Source: Dechloromonas sp. A34 (GTDB lineage Bacteria > Pseudomonadota > Gammaproteobacteria > Burkholderiales > Rhodocyclaceae). Taken from it: a stretch of DNA of 64,000 bases. The stretch lies in contig NZ_CP102486.1 of assembly GCF_026261605.1 (NCBI RefSeq), positions 1,860,001-1,924,000 of the forward strand. Reading direction: 5' to 3'. The stretch's first letter is position 1. Every line of letters starts with the position of its first letter. Below are positions 35,533 through 43,152 of the stretch, piece after piece. The position numbers and the translations under genes were made by a program. The notes beneath the pieces are model-generated. The model was given only the letters and a program-made list of their open reading frames with translations. It had not been told where the DNA came from and did not search any database.

Positions 35533-36530
35533 ATCCGTTGCAAGACACGAAGCTCTCGATGCTCGACCTGGTCGCCGTGCGCGAAGGCGGCACCGTCGCC
35601 GAAGCGCTGGCCATCGCCCGCGACACCGCCCGTTACGTCGAGCAGCTCGGCTTCACCCGCTACTGGGTCGCCGAGCACCACAACATGCCGGGCATCGCCA
35701 GTTCGGCGACGGCAGTGCTGGTCGGGCACATGGCCGGCGTCACCAGCCGCATCCGCGTCGGTTCCGGCGGCATCATGCTGCCCAACCACGCGCCGCTGGT
35801 CGTCGCCGAAGCCTTCGGCACCCTGGCCGAACTCTATCCAGGCCGCATCGACCTCGGCCTGGGCCGCGCGCCGGGCACCGACCATCTCACCATGCGCGCC
35901 CTGCGCCGCGACCGGATCGAGACGGAAGCCGATTTCCCGCGCGAAGTCGCCGAATTGCAGCAACTGCTTGGCCCCCGCCAGCCTGATCAGAAAGTCGTTG
36001 CCGTACCGGGCAGTGGCACCGAGGTGCCGATCTGGCTGCTCGGCTCCAGCCTGTTCTCGGCCCGCCTGGCCGCCGAGCGTGGCCTGCCTTACGCCTTCGC
36101 CTCGCACTTCGCGCCGGCCATGCTGATCCAGGCCATCACCATCTATCGCCAGAATTTCCGTCCCTCGGCCACGCTGGCCAAGCCTTACGTGATGATCGGC
36201 GTACCGTTGATCGCCGCGCCCAGCGACGACGAGGCGGAGTTCCTGGCGAGCAGCACCTATCAGCGAGTGCTTGGCATCCTGCGCGGTGACCGCCGCGGCC
36301 TGCCGCCGCCCGTGGCCGGCTACCTCGATGGCCTGGCGCCGCAGGAACGTTCGGCGATCGGCGACTTCCTCGGCGCCGCTGTGATCGGCAGTCCGCAGAC
36401 GGTGCGTGAAGGCCTGCTCGGTCTGCAGAAGGTCACCGCGGCCGATGAAATGATCCTGGTCTGCGATATTTTCGACCCGGCACTGCGCCGGCGCTCGCTG
36501 GAAATTGCCACCGCGGCATTGGCTGGCTGA
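35529..36530 (+). CDS. LLM-class flavin-dependent oxidoreductase
   Basis: A 333-aa luciferase-like monooxygenase-family TIM barrel. Features: [15 protein letters not shown] at the start, [39 protein letters not shown] and [15 protein letters not shown], typical of the MsnO8/YhbW group. F420 use is unlikely in this organism, so FMN is presumed. It overlaps the EamA transporter by 4 bp (ATGA). Substrate unknown. Confidence 0.9.
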   Translation: MNPLQDTKLSMLDLVAVREGGTVAEALAIARDTARYVEQLGFTRYWVAEHHNMPGIASSATAVLVGHMAGVTSRIRVGSGGIMLPNHAPLVVAEAFGTLAELYPGRIDLGLGRAPGTDHLTMRALRRDRIETEADFPREVAELQQLLGPRQPDQKVVAVPGSGTEVPIWLLGSSLFSARLAAERGLPYAFASHFAPAMLIQAITIYRQNFRPSATLAKPYVMIGVPLIAAPSDDEAEFLASSTYQRVLGILRGDRRGLPPPVAGYLDGLAPQERSAIGDFLGAAVIGSPQTVREGLLGLQKVTAADEMILVCDIFDPALRRRSLEIATAALAG

Positions 36531-36562
36531 ACACGGCAGCAGATTCCGCCGACCGCCTCCGG

Positions 36563-36952
36563 CTATTCCCTATTGCGTGGATGAACCGGGCGGAATTGCA
36601 GGATGCGCGCACTGCGCTCGGGCAGGCCGTGACCGCCTTCCGGCAAACAGCCCCCGGGCAACGGATTTTCCGGGGTCACGAATTCCTGCCAGTGGTAATT
36701 CAGCGTCACGAAACTTTTCCACATCAGGTCGTAGATTCTGATCGTCGATCCGAGAGCCGATCGTGACAAACGACGCAAACAGTCGACCCTGAACTGAAGT
36801 CCCTGCAGGCGAGGTTTCAGTTTGTCCGGTGCGTTATCGATAAAGTCTTCGATTATTTCCCGGCGCAAGGCCTCATAGGCCTGGGGATCATCCCGGGCGA
36901 GCTTTGAAAGCTCTTCGTGGCTGGGCAGCGTTAACCGCAAATGCTCACTCAT
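36563..36952 (-). CDS. DUF3135-like protein
   Basis: A 129-aa protein with PSHEELSKLARDDPQAYEALR and RLQGLQFRVDCLRRLSR, the spacing I recognise from DUF3135. It is charged, with no export signal. The start at 36952 (MSEHLRLTL) has GGGGGTT upstream; an ATG at 36970 is possible. It lies alone, convergent with the LLM gene. Function unknown. Confidence 0.72.
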   Translation of the reverse strand: MSEHLRLTLPSHEELSKLARDDPQAYEALRREIIEDFIDNAPDKLKPRLQGLQFRVDCLRRLSRSALGSTIRIYDLMWKSFVTLNYHWQEFVTPENPLPGGCLPEGGHGLPERSARILQFRPVHPRNRE

Positions 36953-37052
36953 ATAACCCCCGTCATCCATGTCGTCACGAGCGGTGGTGCATTATTTGGA
37001 CACGAAGCGAGCCGGGAGGTTCGGCGTTTCCGCCGTGACGGGGGGGCGCGGA

Positions 37053-37169
37053 TTAGCGGCCGGATCGACGAAAACGATTCAATGCCACTAATTCGATCAG
37101 TCCCCAGAGTGCCGCGCTACCGAGGGCGAGGGCAGGGTGGGCCAGTGTTTTGCGAATGATCGTGCGCAT
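37053..37169 (-). CDS. 38-aa predicted membrane microprotein
   Basis: Short frame ATG 37169 to TAA 37053. It has an AAAGGA eight bases before the ATG, a basic start (MRTIIRKTLAH), a hydrophobic stretch (PALALGSAALWGLIELVAL) and a basic end (NRFRRSGR). This looks like a small single-helix membrane protein. The strong RBS and amphipathic layout support translation; no homologue is recognised. Without other data a chance ORF cannot be excluded. Confidence 0.5.
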   Translation of the reverse strand: MRTIIRKTLAHPALALGSAALWGLIELVALNRFRRSGR

Positions 37170-37263
37170 CGGCGGGGTCCTTTCGGGAGTTTTCGGGGAG
37201 CGAACAGGTGCCCCGGTCAGGTGGAATCCAGTCGCCGGCGCTTTGTCATGAAAATTTCATCTT

Positions 37264-37312
37264 CGAGCGCAAGGGTTGGCTACTAACATAACAAGCCAAT
37301 GTTAAGCGCTCG
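37264..37312. promoter_or_regulatory. Nested inverted repeat upstream of the M14 peptidase gene
   Basis: CGAGCGC (37264-37270) pairs with GCGCTCG (37306-37312), and inside it TTGGCT (37276-37281) pairs with AGCCAA (37294-37299), loop 12 bases. It ends 23 bp before the peptidase start, so it may be a structured leader or an operator. No known family. Confidence 0.45.
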
Positions 37313-37335
37313 TTTCAGCTGCCTTACCGAGGGGC

Positions 37336-38418
37336 TTGGCTACTCTAGTCCAACCGTTCCGACCCTTTCAAGGCGATCCGCAATTGCCCGGCGTGGCTCA
37401 CTCAGAACTCCCCGAATTGCTCGAACTGGAAGCCATCATTCGCGATGGCGGGAGTCAGCTCGAGACGCAGGTGGCCAGCGAGGTCTTCGTCGGCGAGCGC
37501 CGCTTTCCGGTGCATGTTGTTGCCCTGGGCAACCCCGATCCGGAGGTGCCGGTCGTCGGCTTTTTCGGGGGCTTCCACGGCCTCGAAAGGATCGGTAGCG
37601 CCGTCGTGCTGGCCTACCTGCGCAGCCTGGTCCGGCGCCTGCCCTGGGACAGCCTGCTCCATCGCCAGCTAGAAACGGTCCGCCTGGTCTTCATGCCCCT
37701 TGTTAATCCAGGCGGCATGTGGCGCGGCACACGGGCGAATCCCAACGGCGTGGACCTGATGCGCAATGCGCCGCTGGAGGCGCGGGAAAAAGTACCCTTC
37801 CTGGTTGGCGGGCAGCGGATCAGCGCCCGCCTGCCCTGGTATCGGGGGCCGCTGGCCGGGCCGATGGAAGTCGAGAACCAGGCTGTGTGTGCGGTGGTCG
37901 ACCGGGAATTTTCCGGCCGCAGCTTCGGCATCGCGCTCGATTGCCATTCCGGCTTCGGCATTAACGACCGGATCTGGTTTCCCTATGCTCATACCGCGCA
38001 GCCGATCGCCCATCTGCCCGAGATGCATGCGCTCAAGGGCATCTACGACGCGACGCATCCCAATCATCGCTATGTCTTCGAGCCGCAGAGCCGGCAATAC
38101 CTGACGCACGGCGACCTGTGGGATTACCTCTATCAGCGTGCCTGTGCGGAGCCGGGACGGATTTTCCTGCCGCTGACCCTGGAAATGGGCTCCTGGCTAT
38201 GGGTAAAGAAAAACCCGCGGCAGCTCTTTTCCCGCCACGGCATGTTCAACCCGCTGATCGAGCACCGCCAGCAGCGGGTTCTGCGCCGCCATGTCTTCTG
38301 GCTCGATTTCCTGACCCGGGCCGCCTGCGGGCACCGGCTGTGGATTCCGAGCCCTGCCGATCGCGAAAGCTATCGCCAGCAGGCCCTCGAACACTGGTAC
38401 CGGAAGGCCGCGTTGTGA
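37336..38418 (+). CDS. M14-family zinc carboxypeptidase-like protein
   Basis: A 360-aa protein. Zinc-site residues appear as FHGLERIGS (His and Glu, HxxE-type) and the later DCHSGFG, with NPNGVDLMRN typical of M14/succinylglutamate desuccinylase-like peptidases. No signal peptide is seen, so cytoplasmic. The only start before the domain is TTG at 37336 (GTG at 37393 is an alternative); the RBS is weak. It is coupled to the alpha/beta hydrolase gene by overlapping GTGA. Specific substrate unknown. Confidence 0.78.
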   Translation: MATLVQPFRPFQGDPQLPGVAHSELPELLELEAIIRDGGSQLETQVASEVFVGERRFPVHVVALGNPDPEVPVVGFFGGFHGLERIGSAVVLAYLRSLVRRLPWDSLLHRQLETVRLVFMPLVNPGGMWRGTRANPNGVDLMRNAPLEAREKVPFLVGGQRISARLPWYRGPLAGPMEVENQAVCAVVDREFSGRSFGIALDCHSGFGINDRIWFPYAHTAQPIAHLPEMHALKGIYDATHPNHRYVFEPQSRQYLTHGDLWDYLYQRACAEPGRIFLPLTLEMGSWLWVKKNPRQLFSRHGMFNPLIEHRQQRVLRRHVFWLDFLTRAACGHRLWIPSPADRESYRQQALEHWYRKAAL

Positions 38419-39176
38419 GCGCCTGGATTTTGCTGCGCGGGCTGACCCGGGAGAGCCGTCACTGGGGGGATTTTCCCGAACGCTTGCAGTCCGCGTGCGG
38501 CGCGGCCCGGGTGCAGGCCATCGACCTGCCGGGCAACGGCCGCCTGCACGGGCAGGAAAGTCCGCTGCTGGTGGCCGACATGGCGCGGAGTTGTCGGCGC
38601 CAACTGCGCGAACTCGGGATCGCGCCACCGTATTTCGTCTTGGCGATGTCGCTTGGTGCCATGGTGGCGGTGGACTGGGCGACGCGTCAGCCGATGGAAA
38701 TCGCCGGCTGCGTCCTGATCAACACCAGCCTGCGCCCGTTCAGCCCGTTTTATCACCGTCTGCAGCCGAGCAGCTACTGGTCGCTGCTCGATCTGCTGCT
38801 GCGCGGCGGGGATGCCGAGTCCCGCGAGCGCACCATTCTGCAGCTCACCAGCAGCCATCCGCCAGCGCCGGAAATCTTCGCGGCATGGGCCGGCTATGCG
38901 CGCCAATGCCCGGTTTCGACGCGCAATGCGCTGCGCCAGTTGTTGGCGGCCGCCCGCTACACAGCGCCTGCCACCCGACCGGCGCCGCCCATGCTGGTTC
39001 TCAGCGGCGCGCATGACCGCCTGGTCGATCCCCGTTGTTCGCGCCGGCTGGCGGCGCAGTGGGCGACGGCTTTTGCCGAGCATCCGACGGCCGGCCACGA
39101 TCTGCCGCTTGACGACGGAACTTGGGTTGCTCGGCAGGTCGGACACTGGCGGCAGATGTTGGCGGCCCGTGATTAG
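38415..39176 (+). CDS. Alpha/beta hydrolase
   Basis: A 253-aa protein with an alpha/beta hydrolase fold. The oxyanion segment LLRGLTRESRHWGDF and the nucleophile Ser in AMSLGAMVA lie in the N-terminal half, followed by a cap region, the acid Asp in SGAHDRLVDP and the His in AGHDLPLDDG. The elbow reads MSLGA rather than GxSxG at its first position. GTG 38415 overlaps the peptidase stop. Probably acts with the M14 gene on the same substrate type. Confidence 0.82.
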   Translation: MSAWILLRGLTRESRHWGDFPERLQSACGAARVQAIDLPGNGRLHGQESPLLVADMARSCRRQLRELGIAPPYFVLAMSLGAMVAVDWATRQPMEIAGCVLINTSLRPFSPFYHRLQPSSYWSLLDLLLRGGDAESRERTILQLTSSHPPAPEIFAAWAGYARQCPVSTRNALRQLLAAARYTAPATRPAPPMLVLSGAHDRLVDPRCSRRLAAQWATAFAEHPTAGHDLPLDDGTWVARQVGHWRQMLAARD

Positions 39177-39202
39177 ATATCTCCGGCCTTGCCGGGGGAT
39201 AT
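39177..39202 (+). terminator. Bidirectional hairpin between two converging operons
   Basis: ATATCTCCGGC-ctt-GCCGGGGGATAT forms a long stem one base after the hydrolase stop, and the minus-strand kinase operon ends just downstream. Confidence 0.65.
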
Positions 39203-39292
39203 TTACTCCCGGTTTTGCATAGACGTCCGGGCTGCGTGACTTAAAGATGCTACCCGTCAGGTGGGCCTTCGGTGACTCTTGCCCGGTGCGGA

Positions 39293-41677
39293 TCAGGTCG
39301 CCTGGGCTGACGATTCTTCTTTAAGGCGTGTCTTCGCAACCCATTTGAACAGCATGGCATAAAGCTGTTCCGGGCTGGCGGGCTTGCTGATGAAGTCGTT
39401 CATGCCGGCGTTGAGGCATCGTGTCTTGTCTTCGGCAAAGGCGTTCGCCGTCATCGCCAGAATCGGGGTGGTGGTGCACTGGGGGAGCTGGCGGATGCGC
39501 TGCGTCGCTTCCAGGCCATCCATGTTGGGCATCTGCATATCCATCAGGATCAGGTCGTAAGCGTTTTCCCCGGCCAGTTTCAAGGCCACCGCGCCGTCTT
39601 CGGCGCAATCGACGCGCCACTCGATATCGCCCAGGATTTCCTGGGTGATCTCCCGATTGACCGGCTCATCCTCGGCGAGTAGCACGCGCGTGCCGTGATA
39701 TTCCTGCTTCAAGTGCAATTCCAGATTGTCCGGGGCGACGATCTCGGTAACGCCGGCTTCGGCTTCGCCCTTGGCGAGCCGTGCGCTGAACCAGAAGGTG
39801 CTACCGACCCCGGGCGTGCTTTCGGCGCCGGCCAGTCCGCCCATCTGCATGGCCAGCCGTCGGGTGATGGCGAGGCCGAGTCCGGTGCCGCCGTATTTGC
39901 GCGTAATGCTGTTGTCGGCCTGTTCGAAGGCCGAGAACAATCGGCTCAGGGTCTCCGGGGCGACGCCGATTCCGGTGTCGGCAACCTCGAAGCGCAACAG
40001 GGCACTGCCTGCGTCTTCCTCGATCAACTTGACCCGCAAGGAGACTCTGCCTGACTCGGTGAACTTGACGGCGTTGAAGGCGTAGTTGAGCAGGGCCTGC
40101 TGCAATCGTGTCGCGTCGCCCAGCAGGTTCGGCGGCAGCGGATCGATTTCAGTGGTCAGGCGAAGGTGCTTGCGCTGCGCATGGTCGTGGATCATCGACG
40201 CGACATTGCCAAGGATGGCCTTGAGCCTGACTGGGGTTTCCTCGATCTCGACCTTGCCGGCCTCGATTTTGGAAATTTCGAGAATGGCATTGATGATATT
40301 CAGCAGGTGGGTGGTGGCCGCTTCGAGTTTTTCCAGGCGCCCGGTCTGTTCCGGGGTCAGGCCGCCGCGCCGGATCATGTGGGCCATGCCGGTGATGGCA
40401 TTGAGCGGGGTCCGGATTTCATGCGACATGTTGGCGAGGAAGGTGCTCTTGGCAACATTCGCCGCCTCGGCCGCTTCCTTGGCCTGCGACAGTTCGGCCG
40501 TGCGCGCCGCGACCAGTTGTTCGAGATGGGCGCGATAGCGTTCGAGTTCCTCGGCCGCGCGCTTGTGCTCGGTGATGTCCTCGGAAATGCCGAGCAGGAA
40601 TTCGGGCTCGCCGCGGCTGTTGCGCAAGGCCAGCTTCTTGGTGTGCAGGATGCGCTGGCTGCCGTGGCTGGTGGTGACAATCTCTTCCGGGATGTCGATC
40701 GCCGTCGCGGAGTCGAGGACCTGGCGATCCTTGCCGGTGAAAAAGTCGGCTTCCTCCTGGCAAAAGAGGTCATGGACGTTCTTGCCCAGAAGATTCTGAC
40801 GATCGAGGCCGAGCAGCTGTTCTCCGGCCTTGTTGAAGAGTACGAAGCGCAAGTCGGCGGCGCGCTTCAGGAAAATCATGTTGGGAATGTTCTCGACGAT
40901 CGAGTCGAGCAGCCGGCTGGTGGCGCGGATTTCCTCCTCGTTGTGGCGATGCTGATTGAGCAGCTCGCCGACTTTCTCGGTCATCGAGTTGATGCCGTGC
41001 TGCAACTGCCCCAGTTCGTCATTGGCGGAAACCGGAATCCGGGCGTCGAGGGCGCCGCCTTCAACCTGCTTCAGGATGGCGAGCGAGCTGCGGACGCGAC
41101 GTGTGATCAGGCGCTGGGCAAAGAAAATGATCGCCAGCGAACTGAGCAGGATGAACAGGCCGGAGCCGAGCAGCCCGCCTTGCAGGATATTGCGTTTCTG
41201 AGCATCGATCGCGGCGGTGCTGATCGTGAATGCGGTGGTGTAAAGGCGGGCGCCACTCAGGCGATTGCGAATCTGCATCACGCCGGTCAGGGTGTTGCCC
41301 TTGGTGATGAATTGTTGATCCGGTGCGCTATCGGCGAGCCAGCGCGGATCGAAATCCGGTACGCCGCCGGCCCGCAGTCCGAGATAGGCTGGATCGCTCG
41401 AGACGATGACCCGGCCATTGCCGCCGACCGCCAGGCTACGCAGAGCGGGGGCAGCGAGCAGTTCGCTCATCAGCGCGGTCCGCGAAATGGCGGTTACCGC
41501 CAGTTCGTCGTCGCCGATCATGCGCCCGATCAATTGCAGACGTGATCGGAGATGTTCATCGGCTGCCGTGCTGTAGCGGTCGATGTAGAACCAGCCGAGG
41601 GCACCGAAAGCCGCGACCTCAACAGCGATGACCAGCAGCGCAATACGGGCGATGAGGCCGAAGCGGGCCGTCTTCAT
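39293..41677 (-). CDS. Membrane hybrid sensor histidine kinase (HAMP-PAS-HisKA-HATPase-REC)
   Basis: A 794-aa hybrid kinase. A helix at residues ~8-30, a ~140-residue periplasmic loop, a second helix at ~175-195 and a HAMP domain come first; then a PAS domain, HisKA with FLANMSHEIRTPLNAITG (phospho-His), HATPase with NAVKFTESG and the GTGLGLAI box, and a receiver domain with DLILMDMQMPNMDGLEA (phospho-Asp). Its start overlaps the stop of the upstream LivK-like gene by 4 bp, so the two form one operon, and the binding protein most likely presents the ligand to the periplasmic loop. Confidence 0.92.
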   Translation of the reverse strand: MKTARFGLIARIALLVIAVEVAAFGALGWFYIDRYSTAADEHLRSRLQLIGRMIGDDELAVTAISRTALMSELLAAPALRSLAVGGNGRVIVSSDPAYLGLRAGGVPDFDPRWLADSAPDQQFITKGNTLTGVMQIRNRLSGARLYTTAFTISTAAIDAQKRNILQGGLLGSGLFILLSSLAIIFFAQRLITRRVRSSLAILKQVEGGALDARIPVSANDELGQLQHGINSMTEKVGELLNQHRHNEEEIRATSRLLDSIVENIPNMIFLKRAADLRFVLFNKAGEQLLGLDRQNLLGKNVHDLFCQEEADFFTGKDRQVLDSATAIDIPEEIVTTSHGSQRILHTKKLALRNSRGEPEFLLGISEDITEHKRAAEELERYRAHLEQLVAARTAELSQAKEAAEAANVAKSTFLANMSHEIRTPLNAITGMAHMIRRGGLTPEQTGRLEKLEAATTHLLNIINAILEISKIEAGKVEIEETPVRLKAILGNVASMIHDHAQRKHLRLTTEIDPLPPNLLGDATRLQQALLNYAFNAVKFTESGRVSLRVKLIEEDAGSALLRFEVADTGIGVAPETLSRLFSAFEQADNSITRKYGGTGLGLAITRRLAMQMGGLAGAESTPGVGSTFWFSARLAKGEAEAGVTEIVAPDNLELHLKQEYHGTRVLLAEDEPVNREITQEILGDIEWRVDCAEDGAVALKLAGENAYDLILMDMQMPNMDGLEATQRIRQLPQCTTTPILAMTANAFAEDKTRCLNAGMNDFISKPASPEQLYAMLFKWVAKTRLKEESSAQAT

Positions 41678-42966
41678 GGCATGTAGCGCGGCGTCTCGCT
41701 CAGCGGCTCGAGGCGCGTTGTCTTTTCACGTTCGAAACGGGACTGCTCGGGCGGAATGTGACCGAGAATCTCGATGCCGAGTTCGGGGCGGATTGCCCGC
41801 GGGTTCCAGCGGGCGATATAGATGCTTTGCTGAACGTGGTGGCTGACCGGGTCCATGAAAGCGTCGGCGTTCTGCATGCCCTCGCTGGCCGTGCGCCGGT
41901 ATTTCTCCAGTTGCGCGATGACGGCATGGTTGTCGGTCGTTCCTGCCCGCACGATGGCCGAGAGCAGGGCCTTGGTGGCGAGATAGGCGGCATGGGTGAC
42001 ATCGCCGGGATAGTCGAGCCGGGTGTGGCCGTAGCGTTTGCGGTAACGGGCGACGAACTCGGCTGTGCCCGGCGTGCCGAGGTTCCAGGACCAGGTGGTG
42101 GCGAACAGCGGACGGGGGGTGCCCGGTGCGGGATAGAGCTCCTCCCAATCCACTTCGCCGACGATCCAGGACTGCCGTTCCAGCGTTTGCGGGGCGATCT
42201 GGGCAAACAGCTTGATCTGGTTGTCGCCGCTGATGCTGGTCACCACCACGTCGGCCGGAATGGCGGCGACCCGACGCAGGACGTCGAGCGGGTCGGGCAG
42301 CGATTCGGGAGCCAGGATTTCGCCGACCACCGTGCCACCGTATTCCGCAATGTACTGACGGGTCGCGGCGGCATTGCCCTTGCCCCAGGCATTGTCTTCG
42401 GTGAGCAGCAGAACCCGCTTCGATTTGCGATGGGTCAGCGCATATTTGATCAGGGCGCGATAGAAATTGGCGCCATGGGCGTCAAAGGTGAATTTGCTGC
42501 GGTGGGCGTTTTCGACCGACTCGGTGGGGCCGGACGAGTTGGTGTTGATGAACAAGGTGCCGTATTTCTGGCAAACCGCCGACATGCTGGCGGCGACCCC
42601 GGAACTTATCGCGCCGACCATGAAACCGGCCTTGGTCCGGGTGATCAGTTCTTCGGCAACCAGTGCCGCCTGTTTTTCATCAAGGCTGGGGTTGCGGGAA
42701 ATCAGGACGATTTCGCGGCCCAGCGCACCGCCGGCGGTATTGAATTCGTCGATCGCCATTTCGGCGCCGCGGCGGTCGGCCTCGGCATGCAGGGCAAAGC
42801 GGCCGGTGGTCGGCGCGACGTGGGCGATGACGATTGGCTCGCCCGCTTCGGCAGCCTGCGCCGAACCGATACCCGCCAGCCGCGAGGCCTGGTCACCGGG
42901 CGAGAGCAGAGCCGAAACCAAGGCCGCCAGCACCGCCCCAACCACGATGTGCAAAGATGTTTTCAT
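41674..42966 (-). CDS. LivK-like periplasmic ligand-binding protein
   Basis: A 430-aa Peripla_BP_6-type binding protein (branched-chain amino acid/amide group). It has a signal peptide (HIVVGAVLAALVSALL), then IVIAHVAPTTGRFALHAEAD and GGALGREIVLISRN, and YGGTVVGEILAPE in the second lobe. No ABC permease genes are nearby; instead it is translationally coupled to a hybrid kinase. It therefore probably works as a sensory co-receptor rather than a transport protein. RBS AGGAGG-like GATATGAAAAC region. Confidence 0.85.
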   Translation of the reverse strand: MKTSLHIVVGAVLAALVSALLSPGDQASRLAGIGSAQAAEAGEPIVIAHVAPTTGRFALHAEADRRGAEMAIDEFNTAGGALGREIVLISRNPSLDEKQAALVAEELITRTKAGFMVGAISSGVAASMSAVCQKYGTLFINTNSSGPTESVENAHRSKFTFDAHGANFYRALIKYALTHRKSKRVLLLTEDNAWGKGNAAATRQYIAEYGGTVVGEILAPESLPDPLDVLRRVAAIPADVVVTSISGDNQIKLFAQIAPQTLERQSWIVGEVDWEELYPAPGTPRPLFATTWSWNLGTPGTAEFVARYRKRYGHTRLDYPGDVTHAAYLATKALLSAIVRAGTTDNHAVIAQLEKYRRTASEGMQNADAFMDPVSHHVQQSIYIARWNPRAIRPELGIEILGHIPPEQSRFEREKTTRLEPLSETPRYMP

Positions 42967-43054
42967 ATCAGGAGGTTAACCCATTTTGCCAGTAGGGGCT
43001 CAAATGGGCTTAACCGACATTAAACACCTATCGGCCGATAATTTCTCGAAAATA

Positions 43055-43103
43055 CGTCAAATTTGCCAATTGACGCGGCCTAATCGCGGTTTATGGCAAA
43101 TTT
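43055..43103. promoter_or_regulatory. Inverted repeats upstream of the LivK-kinase operon
   Basis: AAATTTGCCA (43059-43068) and TGGCAAATTT (43094-43103) form a perfect 10-bp inverted repeat with a 25-bp gap. CGTCAA / TTGACG (43055-43060, 43070-43075) is nested at the left. It is 93-137 bp upstream of the operon start. A response regulator of the same system is a natural candidate binder. Confidence 0.5.
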
Positions 43104-43152
43104 TCCGAGATTCGATTCCCGGCTGCATCGATCATGAGGTGCCCCCGGGAGG

